Shown: piece by piece, positions 35,521 through 42,453 of the stretch
Layout of the letters: each line of letters opens with the position of its first letter
How positions within the stretch are numbered: position 1 is the stretch's first letter
Assembly: GCA_963824085.1 (NCBI GenBank)
Contig: CAWGNT010000009.1
Coordinates: 186,001-250,000, forward strand
Source: JARRNE01 sp963824085
Lineage (GTDB): Bacteria > Pseudomonadota > Gammaproteobacteria > Chromatiales > Chromatiaceae
Length of the DNA stretch: 64,000 nt
Direction of reading: 5' to 3'
The notes under the pieces: model-generated
The model's database searches: none
The model's input: the letters and a program-made list of their open reading frames with translations, nothing else
Told to the model about the DNA's origin: nothing
Translations under genes and position numbers: made by a program

Positions 35521-35799
35521 ATACAGCCTATCAGGCTCCGATGGATAGGGGACGAAGATCCACAAGCGTCGTCGCGACCGGTCTGGCGGCGACATCGGCG
35601 CTCGCAGCAGGAGGAGGCCCAGAAGACCTGACGGAGATAGGGGGACAGAATCGAAGCGTAGCAGAATCCCGAGCGCCACTGATGCTGGTCATCGGATCCG
35701 TGCGGAGGACCTCTCCTCAGCTGATCAGCGTCGGGCCCCAACTGCAGCATGGCGCCCGACGCGCCTGTTTGGCTCCACCAAGAGGCCGGGCAGGTCCAC

Positions 35800-37107
35800 T
35801 CATCGGCGCCCGACCAACAGGAAGGTCTCGGTCGTGCCTTTTCCCTTGACCTGCACGCGTCCCTGGGGCTGCAGCCGGTAGGCGCTGCTCAGATGGGCGA
35901 ACGTTGCGGCCGAGACCTGAATACGCCCGGGCACCCCATAGGACTCCAAGCGGCTGGCCATATTCACGGTGTCGCCCCAGATGTCGTAGGTGAACTTCTT
36001 GCGGCCAATGACCCCAGCGACGAGCGGTCCCGTATGCATCCCAACGCGGAGCTGTATGGGTTCTCCCTCGGGTGCTCGGAACCCGCGCACGACCTCTAAC
36101 ATGGCCAGCGCCATCTCGGCAGCCGCCTGCGCGTGATCATGACGCGGCAAGGGCAGCCCGGACGCGGCGATGTAGCAGTCGCCGGAAGTCTTGATCTTTT
36201 CGATCTGGAACCGGTCGGTCAGGTCATCGAACTCGAGGAAGATTTCGTTCAAGAGGTGAACAAGCTCCCGCGGCAGCATCCGCGACGACCACTCAGTGAA
36301 GTCCACCAGGTCCGCGAAGAGTACGGTGACCTCATCGAAGCCTTCCGCAAGGTCCTGCCGTCTCCCGTCCACTCGATCCGCCACCGGTCGCGGGAGGATG
36401 CTTCGCAAAAGACGCTGCGTGCGCTCCCGCTCCCGCAGCAGCTCTTCGTACAGACGGCTCTTCTCCACGACCACGGCAAGCTGACCGGCTACCCGCCGGA
36501 AGGTATCGACATGCACGTCCCTGTAGCGGTTCGGCTCTGTGCTCGAGAAAAAGAGAAAACCGATGGGCTTGCCCATGGCAACCATGGGGCAGGTAAGGCT
36601 CGATCGCATTGCCTCGGCGGCGAGCAAGGCAGTGGGCTCGGAGTCGGGATTCGCCTTCAGGTAGACCGTGAGATCGTTAAGGATGCGCGGCTGCCCCGAC
36701 TCCAGAACCGCCTGGAGCGAGCTGCCAGCCAAGCGAGCGGCATACCCCCGCGGCAGATAAATGTGCTCGGCCTCGGAACGCACCCAAGAGGCGCGCACGA
36801 TGGAGTTATCCTCTTCGAGCAGTGCCAGGGCGATGCGGTCGTACGGCAAGAGAGGCCGAAACGCCTCGTACACATAATCGAGGACGTCGTTCAGCAGCAG
36901 GCCGGCATTGATCTTGTGTGTGACATCGAGGAGGACTTCCGCCTCCCTGTAGCTCCGTTCCAGCGATCGGCTGACCGTAAGGAGCAGCTGTTCGAGTTCC
37001 GCGGTCTCGTCCTCACGCCGACGCTGCTCGACATAGACCGGAAGACCGCGACTGCGTCCGGGGGTCTTAGGCTCACGATAGGGACCAACCCGATCGCTCT
37101 TGGCCAT
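35800..37107 (-). CDS. GAF-domain class III adenylate cyclase
   Basis: Soluble signalling cyclase of 435 residues from ATG 37105-37107, with GGAGGAG just upstream. Order: coiled coil (about 30-60), GAF domain (60-215), coiled-coil linker (215-240), catalytic domain (255-432). Metal Asp residues are D266 (FADLVDFTEW) and D310 (SGDCYIAASG). The adenine-selecting pair is the Lys in IEKIKT (about 304-306) and D375 in TYDIWGDTVN. N382 and R386 in VNMASRLE complete the transition-state set. All catalytic residues are present, so cAMP rather than cGMP is predicted. The GAF ligand is unknown. Confidence 0.92.
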   Translation of the reverse strand: MAKSDRVGPYREPKTPGRSRGLPVYVEQRRREDETAELEQLLLTVSRSLERSYREAEVLLDVTHKINAGLLLNDVLDYVYEAFRPLLPYDRIALALLEEDNSIVRASWVRSEAEHIYLPRGYAARLAGSSLQAVLESGQPRILNDLTVYLKANPDSEPTALLAAEAMRSSLTCPMVAMGKPIGFLFFSSTEPNRYRDVHVDTFRRVAGQLAVVVEKSRLYEELLRERERTQRLLRSILPRPVADRVDGRRQDLAEGFDEVTVLFADLVDFTEWSSRMLPRELVHLLNEIFLEFDDLTDRFQIEKIKTSGDCYIAASGLPLPRHDHAQAAAEMALAMLEVVRGFRAPEGEPIQLRVGMHTGPLVAGVIGRKKFTYDIWGDTVNMASRLESYGVPGRIQVSAATFAHLSSAYRLQPQGRVQVKGKGTTETFLLVGRR

Positions 37108-37764
37108 CGGAGCTCCTCCATCCTCGTCTCGGTAAACGTGTGTGGTACCTGGCACAGCCGGCGAGAGGGATCGACAGGGCGCTGGTGAAAAGACGCCTGC
37201 CTGCAAGGCATCCTCCCGATAAGCTCGTATCTCGTTCTCCTTGGTCGACTAACCATATCGTTCGTTGTCGGCTCGATATCCGTGAGCCTCCATAGCTTCT
37301 CTCACCCGACCATTGCATAGAGGTGTGCCCAAGCGGCCGAGCACAGCGTGAATCACGACGGTCGTCTTCGTCTAAACTCATCGCGGCGCTCACTAAGCCG
37401 CCGCTGGTCACCAGTCCTCGCGCAACAAGAGGTTTCCGCCAAGAGGATACATCAAACTTCAGACAGTTACACATCTATTCTTAGGGAAGCGCTGAATAAA
37501 TCCATCCTGGATTTTTCAGCGCGTGGTGTCCCCCGGCGCGCGCAATCCGCCCATCAGGATAGAGCCGAGAAGTTGCCGCCAATAGGTACAGCGTTGTTGG
37601 CGGGACTTCGGTGCCGCTCAAGTAGTCACACGGGCACGCTCGCGCTCATCACGCGGTATTTTGGGACCTTCATTCCGCGGAAAAGCTACCGTTCACATCG
37701 CAGCGGGCAACACTTGGCGGCGAGCGCGAAAACCAATTGACTGCGCCGACTACGGCCCGACGAA
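37108..37764. other. 657-bp spacer with no supportable gene
   Basis: Between the cyclase gene and the first GH57 gene. It contains one copy of the modular repeat (see 37486-37625). I looked at open frames on both strands; all are short, Arg-rich and lack a ribosome site. The stretch near 37320-37345 looks faintly like the 5' half of a tRNA but lacks the T-arm and acceptor pairing. Confidence 0.6.
37486..37625 (+). repeat. Modular dispersed repeat, copy 1 (A then B)
   Basis: Module A (37486-37530) contains an imperfect palindrome: GCGCTGAA and TTCAGCGC ends with AATCC/GGATT inside. Module B (37570-37625) ends in CTTCGGTGCCGCTCAA. Both modules recur on the opposite strand at 41077-41180 with about 80-85% identity by eye, but in the order B then A. 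The two copies bracket the GH57 gene pair. Confidence 0.75.
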
Positions 37765-39270
37765 TTAAGGCCGACGGTTCGCCCCCTGCTTCTTCGATGG
37801 CTGCTCGGCGAAGTCGTGCTTGAGGATCTCGGAGGCTCGACGGCAGATCTCCTTGCCGTAGTCCGTCCACAATCCCTGGCCCCAGTAGCGGTAACAGCTC
37901 GTCTGGGAAGCCATCAGGTGAAACAGGGCGTTGCGGTAGCGGTGGTCATGGGTGGGCACACCCGTTAGCAGCACCTTCTCATTGAAGAGCGCGCTCACCT
38001 CTTCCATTGGGCCAAGCACGTTGTCGTACCCCTGCACCCAGGACAGATTGTTGGTCCAGCTTCCGCCATCCATGTGGAAGCGATGGTCCGATGCCTTAAG
38101 CTCCTCGATCACCTCCGCCAGACGTTCCGGTCCATCGCCCGGATTCATGTGCTCCCAGAGCTTGTGGTGAAACAGCGGCTGGATCTCCGGGAAATCCGTG
38201 ACCTTGACCCCCATGGAGAACAGATGCTCCAGGTACTCGCTCACGTTCATCAAGGGCACATCAGAGCCGCTGGCGGCGCGCACAGCTTCCGTATACTTGG
38301 CGGGGAACTCGTTCATCATCACCCCGCCGTTCTCGCCGTCGGCGATCTGAGTCACGATAGGGGGCACGGACTTGCCAGCCAAGTCCCAGCGGTGGAGGCC
38401 CTGGGCCTCGTACCAGGGCTGCATCTGGGCCACGAGCTTGGTATCGCTGCCCTGAGTCTTGACGATTGCGATGATGCTTGCGGTCTTGCCCTCCGAGTTG
38501 GTGCAGACGAGACGGTGCGGCAGATGGGGACGCTGGGGATGCCAGCCGTTTTCGGGATGCTCTACGGTGTGCTCCTGAACTAGGACCCACTGGTAGCCGC
38601 AGTCGACCAGTGTCTTGACGAACTCATAGGCCACGTCTGGATGGTTCGGCAGGGCCATCTCGGAGGGCGAAAACCCGCGCACCCGCTCCAAGGCGTCGAG
38701 CCCGAAGATGCCGGCGAAGTGATTCTGGAAGGCGCGCACATGCAGGCGGTAGTCCTGCACTGGCGTCGAGGGTGCCACCGCATGCCCCCAGGGCGTACCG
38801 AGCCACTCCACCGCCCACCAATAGTCGGGATTACAGGTAATAGCCTTGAGGCTGTCGATAACGTCATCCCGGCCCATCTGGCGTAGCCCGTGCAGCAGGG
38901 TACCGGAGTACTCCAGCATCACGCGCGGAGACTTGCCTTCCCCTATCAGCTGCGGGATGAGCTCGCCCATGCGCTTGTAGCACCACGCAAACACCGGCGC
39001 ATTGTGGTTATCGCCAATATCCTGGTGCTCCATCATGTATTGCAGGTTGCTGATGATGGCCGCTGTCGCGAGATCAGCGCCCCCCGCCGGGATGAGCGGT
39101 TGGTGCATATGCAGGGCAATTGCCGTGGCCGCGCGGATGGATGGGAAATCGATCCGCCCTTGGTCCTTGAAGAAGATCTTCTTGGCGCCCGCAGCCATTG
39201 CCTCTTGGACAACACTTTCGGAGCCCGAGACGTTCGGCAAGCCTTCGATATATTCCGGTAGCTGGGTCAC
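37765..39270 (-). CDS. GH57-family glycoside hydrolase (alpha-glucan active), larger paralog
   Basis: 501-residue retaining glycoside hydrolase of family 57. HMHQP (residues 54-58) is the first conserved motif. The predicted nucleophile E204 lies in GFSPSEMALPNH, and the acid/base D311 in IADGENGG. Family members are alpha-amylases, 4-alpha-glucanotransferases, amylopullulanases or glycogen branching enzymes; the specificity here cannot be fixed. The start is GTG 39268-39270 with AAGGA 8 nt upstream. No signal peptide, so it acts on intracellular glycogen. It is 199 bp from a second GH57 gene on the same strand. Confidence 0.88.
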   Translation of the reverse strand: MTQLPEYIEGLPNVSGSESVVQEAMAAGAKKIFFKDQGRIDFPSIRAATAIALHMHQPLIPAGGADLATAAIISNLQYMMEHQDIGDNHNAPVFAWCYKRMGELIPQLIGEGKSPRVMLEYSGTLLHGLRQMGRDDVIDSLKAITCNPDYWWAVEWLGTPWGHAVAPSTPVQDYRLHVRAFQNHFAGIFGLDALERVRGFSPSEMALPNHPDVAYEFVKTLVDCGYQWVLVQEHTVEHPENGWHPQRPHLPHRLVCTNSEGKTASIIAIVKTQGSDTKLVAQMQPWYEAQGLHRWDLAGKSVPPIVTQIADGENGGVMMNEFPAKYTEAVRAASGSDVPLMNVSEYLEHLFSMGVKVTDFPEIQPLFHHKLWEHMNPGDGPERLAEVIEELKASDHRFHMDGGSWTNNLSWVQGYDNVLGPMEEVSALFNEKVLLTGVPTHDHRYRNALFHLMASQTSCYRYWGQGLWTDYGKEICRRASEILKHDFAEQPSKKQGANRRP

Positions 39271-39469
39271 GGCAGGTATCCTTCTCTATGATGTGGATGT
39301 GAATTGGCTGCGAGGCGATCCTCGCCGCACGGCGGAAATTTCGTGGAAGTCTGTCGACCGAGAGTGGGAGACGAGGCTGCTGGGCGGAGCACTCCGCCCG
39401 AGGCGATTTCTCTCACATCATGTACCCGCGATCCGATACATGTTTTCCGACAATCGCCTAACGCGACGT

Positions 39470-40666
39470 TCAGACCCCGGCCTGGGCGACCAAGCGCGCG
39501 CGCACGTGCTCCAGCGCCTGCGTCGCGAGCTCAAGATCGGCGTTGGCGCGGGCGACCCACCACTCGCCCCAGTAAAAGTTACAGCTCGTCTCGGCCCGCA
39601 GGAGATGCCAGAGAGCCTGCTCGAGCTCGTGCCGCGTCTCGGCATCCGTGAGCGCCTGTGCGCCGGCTTGACGGCGTGTCTCATGAAGGGCTTGACTGAC
39701 CGCCTGCACGGCCTTCAATCCTTGCTTCTGCGTCTCTGAGCCCGTCCACTGAACGAAGCCTACCCCATGGTGCCAGCCGGTGTTCCACGCGCCGGTGCGT
39801 ACCCGAACCTCACCGTGGGCGCCGTGCACGTTCAGATAATCGCTGATGAAGGTCGGTGTCACGCCCGCATCACCTCCCCGGACACGCTCCATAAAGGGCT
39901 TGTAGAAGGCACTCCAGAAGTTTGTCCCCTCCGTCACGTTGCGGAACCAGCCCCCGTTCTCGCCGTCGGTGCAGGTGGTTACCAAGGGTGCAAAGTCGCA
40001 CCACCGCGTCCGCTCGGCGACCTCGCTCAGAAACCAATCCAGCTCCATTCCGGATTCCTGGGCATTGGAGAGATCGCGGTCACGCACGACCACAATGATC
40101 TCGTCATTCGCGAAACGGGCGACGTGGGGCCTGTAACGAAGCTCCTGCCAGCTCATTGAGGAAACGGCCTCGACGTGCTCGCTGTCGACCAGAACATAGC
40201 GATACCCGAAGGCCCGCAGCAACGGAATCAGCTCCATGGAGAAGCCCATTTCGGGAGGCCAGAAGCCATCGAAACGGGCACGCCAAAATAGATGGCGCGC
40301 AATACCCTGCCAGCGCTGCAGATGCTCGTCCCGATCCGCCTCGGGGATGAGTGGCAATACCGGATGATAGTAGCCGGTACCGAGGATCTCGAAGAGGTCC
40401 TGGTTCTGGTAGTGCCAGAGCAACGAGCCGCAGTCTACGATGCCGTAGACACGGCGCTGAAACTCCGGATCGGACAAGGTCTCCAACAGGGTCCCCGACA
40501 AGGCGAGATGGACGCGGGCGACGTCTTCGTAGCCCCAGAGGCTGCGCGGAATCCGATCCAGGGCGAACAGGATCTCCTCCGCTTCCCAGGTGTTGTGGTC
40601 CAGCAGCTCCTGAAGATTGCCGGTCGGCTGGTGGAGATTTAGGACAAGGGCGTGATGGGCGATCAT
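39470..40666 (-). CDS. GH57-family glycoside hydrolase, smaller paralog
   Basis: 398 residues from ATG 40664-40666 (MIAHHALVLNLHQPTGN). The HxHQP motif appears as LNLHQP (residues 9-14). The nucleophile is E139 in FWPPEMGFS, the acid/base D234 in TCTDGENGGW. It shares the C-terminal segment ETSCNFYWGEWWVARANADLE with the neighbouring paralog (TSCYRYWGQGLWTDYGKEI), so the two arose by duplication or belong to one subfamily. The frame continues upstream but that part is Arg-rich and unsupported. Likely works with the adjacent GH57 in glycogen turnover. Confidence 0.88.
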   Translation of the reverse strand: MIAHHALVLNLHQPTGNLQELLDHNTWEAEEILFALDRIPRSLWGYEDVARVHLALSGTLLETLSDPEFQRRVYGIVDCGSLLWHYQNQDLFEILGTGYYHPVLPLIPEADRDEHLQRWQGIARHLFWRARFDGFWPPEMGFSMELIPLLRAFGYRYVLVDSEHVEAVSSMSWQELRYRPHVARFANDEIIVVVRDRDLSNAQESGMELDWFLSEVAERTRWCDFAPLVTTCTDGENGGWFRNVTEGTNFWSAFYKPFMERVRGGDAGVTPTFISDYLNVHGAHGEVRVRTGAWNTGWHHGVGFVQWTGSETQKQGLKAVQAVSQALHETRRQAGAQALTDAETRHELEQALWHLLRAETSCNFYWGEWWVARANADLELATQALEHVRARLVAQAGV

Positions 40667-40764
40667 CCTTGGGGCTCCGAGGGGCGCAAGGGAAGGAAAG
40701 CGGTCAATGTGGTCTTGCGGACCTGTCGCCAGCGCAGTGCCCGGGCAGGCTCCGCCACCTCGGA

Positions 40765-40851
40765 TCAGAGCATCAGGGCGAGGAGGGGGACGACGAGCAT
40801 CAGACCTACGACTGAAAAGACGATTGCAAGACGTATCGAGTTCGGATGCAT
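40765..40851 (-). CDS. Possible 28-residue single-pass membrane peptide
   Basis: Short frame starting ATG 40849-40851 with AAGGAG seven nt upstream. It encodes MHPNSIRLAIVFSVVGLMLV followed by VPLLALML: a positively charged N-terminus and one hydrophobic helix, the usual look of bacterial small membrane proteins. The stop is TGA, 98 bp before the second GH57 start. Too short for statistical support. It could instead be a leader peptide of the GH57 operon or chance. Confidence 0.4.
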   Translation of the reverse strand: MHPNSIRLAIVFSVVGLMLVVPLLALML

Positions 40852-41076
40852 GCTCGAGCTCCTTCATCATCTTCGCGTTTCAGCGCGCCCTCCGCGCCCC
40901 GAACCGCTACGACCAATCTGGGCATTTTACCTTCCACCAGGCGGATTTCTCCATCCGCAAACCGGGATTCTGGGGAGACCCTGATCAAATCGGCGTCTCC
41001 CGCGGGGCATGACGCCCGCCCACTCTTGGGCACCCGGAAGGTGCCAAGAATGAAGGCATCAGGAAACCGCGCATTT

Positions 41077-41180
41077 GGGATACCGTGCGCTGAGAAATCC
41101 AGTATGGATTTGTTCAGCGCTTTCCTATTTGAGCGGCACCGAAGCTCCGGTAACAACGCGGTGCCTGTCGGCTGCAACTT
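41077..41180 (-). repeat. Modular dispersed repeat, copy 2 (B then A), inverted relative to copy 1
   Basis: On the minus strand, module B (41180 to about 41125, AAGTTGCAGCC through CTTCGGTGCCGCTCAA) is followed at once by module A (AAAGCGCTGAACAAATCC, then GGATTTCTCAGCGC). A neighbouring segment at 40981-41004 (CTGATCAAATCGGC, then CCCGCG) recurs at 59155-59178. The copy sits between the GH57 pair and the ABC operon. Confidence 0.75.
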
Positions 41181-41522
41181 TTCCGTTCTAGCCTGAGGGG
41201 TTGGGTCGCGGGCGACGGAAGTGTCGGCAGCAGGGAGGCTACCGTCAAGCTACATGGAGGCGTTCACGGCGCCCCCGACGTCCGTAACCCAACGTCGGAA
41301 AACCGACAACGAGAAGAGAATCCTGTCGTTACCGGGTTTTCGGCGCGGCCGTACAAGCGACTTCCAAGTCGCCGGCGCCGCGGGAAAGTCTCTGCGCATC
41401 CGCCGCAGGTACTGGGGCTTGCGGAAGCGCGCCCGACGCCGACTCGTCCGCGCTCTTGGCTTGATCGGGGGCACGTCCGCCGGCACTATCACTGACAAGC
41501 CACGCATTGCCAGAGCACCCCG
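41181..41522. other. 342-bp spacer, no supportable gene
   Basis: Between repeat copy 2 and the 79-residue gene. Frames are open on both strands (a long one reads into the ABC gene from 41221), but they are Arg-rich, have no ribosome site and no family resemblance. A TCGG-AAAA-CCGA stem-loop lies near 41295. Confidence 0.5.
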
Positions 41523-41762
41523 ATGCCCCACGTCGTCATCGACCCCGAATCTCGGTCCCTCGACGAGCGCTTCGCACTCGTCAAGACGCCGCGGCGAAAC
41601 CGCGCCCGCTATCCGGAGGGCTGTGTCACCCTGGTTGCGGCCGAGAAGGAGGCCCTCGCACGCGCCGAGCCGGCACGGAATCTCTACCCTGCCGTCGTCT
41701 ACGGACCGTCTCCCTCGTCGGAGGGACAGCGAATCTACTACCTGGTCCGTTGGCTTGACTGA
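41523..41762 (+). CDS. Small hypothetical protein coupled to an ABC exporter
   Basis: 79 residues: MPHVVIDPESRSLDERFALV, then basic and mixed segments, ending YYLVRWLD. Not a family that I recognise. No signal peptide or membrane helix. Support comes from position: its TGA overlaps the TTG start of the ABC ATPase (TTGACTGA), the arrangement of translationally coupled operon genes. Codon use looks like its neighbours. It could be a small cytoplasmic accessory of the exporter. Confidence 0.6.
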   Translation: MPHVVIDPESRSLDERFALVKTPRRNRARYPEGCVTLVAAEKEALARAEPARNLYPAVVYGPSPSSEGQRIYYLVRWLD

Positions 41763-42453
41763 GCCGGTCCTAGAGACGAGGGGACTTGCGAAGTCCTATC
41801 ACGATGGCGAAAAGTCGCATCCCGTGCTGCGTGACCTGGACCTCAGCGTCGCCCGCGGCGAGTGCGTGGCGCTGCTCGGTCGCAGCGGGTCAGGGAAGTC
41901 GACGTTACTCAACCTCCTCGCGGGGATCGACAGGCCTGACGTCGGAGAAGTGCGCATTTTGGGCCGAGTCGTGTCCCGTCTCCGCGAGCCTCACCTTACC
42001 CTCTTTCGGCGGCGTCACATCGGGTTTGTCTACCAGCTCTACAATCTGATTCCTACGCTTACGGCCGCTGAGAACCTGGCCCTGCCGCTGCAGCTCAATC
42101 ACATCGGTAAGCCCGCCAGCGACACGCAGGTGTCTGCACTCCTCCGTCGCGTAGGTCTTGCGGATCGTGCCGGGGCGTTTCCGGACCAGCTCTCCGGCGG
42201 CGAGCAGCAACGCGTGGCAATCGCCCGCGCCCTGATCCACAACCCGGCAATCGTGCTGGCGGACGAGCCGACGGGAAATTTGGACGCCCACACCGGAGAG
42301 CAAATTCTTGGGCTCCTCACTGAGCTCCTCCGCGACCAGCGGCAAACGCTCGTCCTCGTCACACATAGCTTGGCGGTCTCCCGCATCGCCGATCGGTCAC
42401 TCACCCTTCTCGACGGCCGGCTTGCCACCGGGGCACAGGGACTCTCCTGGTGA
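41755..42453 (+). CDS. ABC transporter ATP-binding protein (LolD/MacB type)
   Basis: 232 residues from the TTG at 41755-41757. Walker A GRSGSGKSTLL, Q-loop FVYQLYNLIPTLTAAENL (the LolD-like variant), signature LSGGEQQRVAIARAL, Walker B VLADEPTGNLD and H-loop LVLVTHSL are all intact. This ATPase subclass pairs with FtsX-like permeases such as LolCE and MacB, and the next gene is exactly that, overlapping by 4 bases. The frame is open upstream to 41221 but has no ABC similarity before the TTG. Confidence 0.93.
   Translation: MTEPVLETRGLAKSYHDGEKSHPVLRDLDLSVARGECVALLGRSGSGKSTLLNLLAGIDRPDVGEVRILGRVVSRLREPHLTLFRRRHIGFVYQLYNLIPTLTAAENLALPLQLNHIGKPASDTQVSALLRRVGLADRAGAFPDQLSGGEQQRVAIARALIHNPAIVLADEPTGNLDAHTGEQILGLLTELLRDQRQTLVLVTHSLAVSRIADRSLTLLDGRLATGAQGLSW

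Noticed and set aside
37319..37360. Sequence resembling the 5' half of a tRNA (GCCCAAGCGGCCGAGCAC)
   Set aside because: No T-arm with GGTTCGA, no matching acceptor strand and no plausible anticodon stem downstream.
41281..41310. 30-bp segment resembling 62711-62740 (TCCGNAACCC, then CGGAAAACCGA)
   Set aside because: Only about 22 of 30 positions match and the context differs; may be chance in GC-rich spacer DNA.
41250..41531. 93-codon minus-strand frame before the small coupled gene
   Set aside because: Arg-rich, no ribosome site, overlaps another open frame and matches no family that I know.
41221..41754. N-terminal extension of the ABC ATPase frame
   Set aside because: The extra 178 codons show no ABC similarity and would overlap the 79-residue gene; the TTG at 41755 fits the family start.
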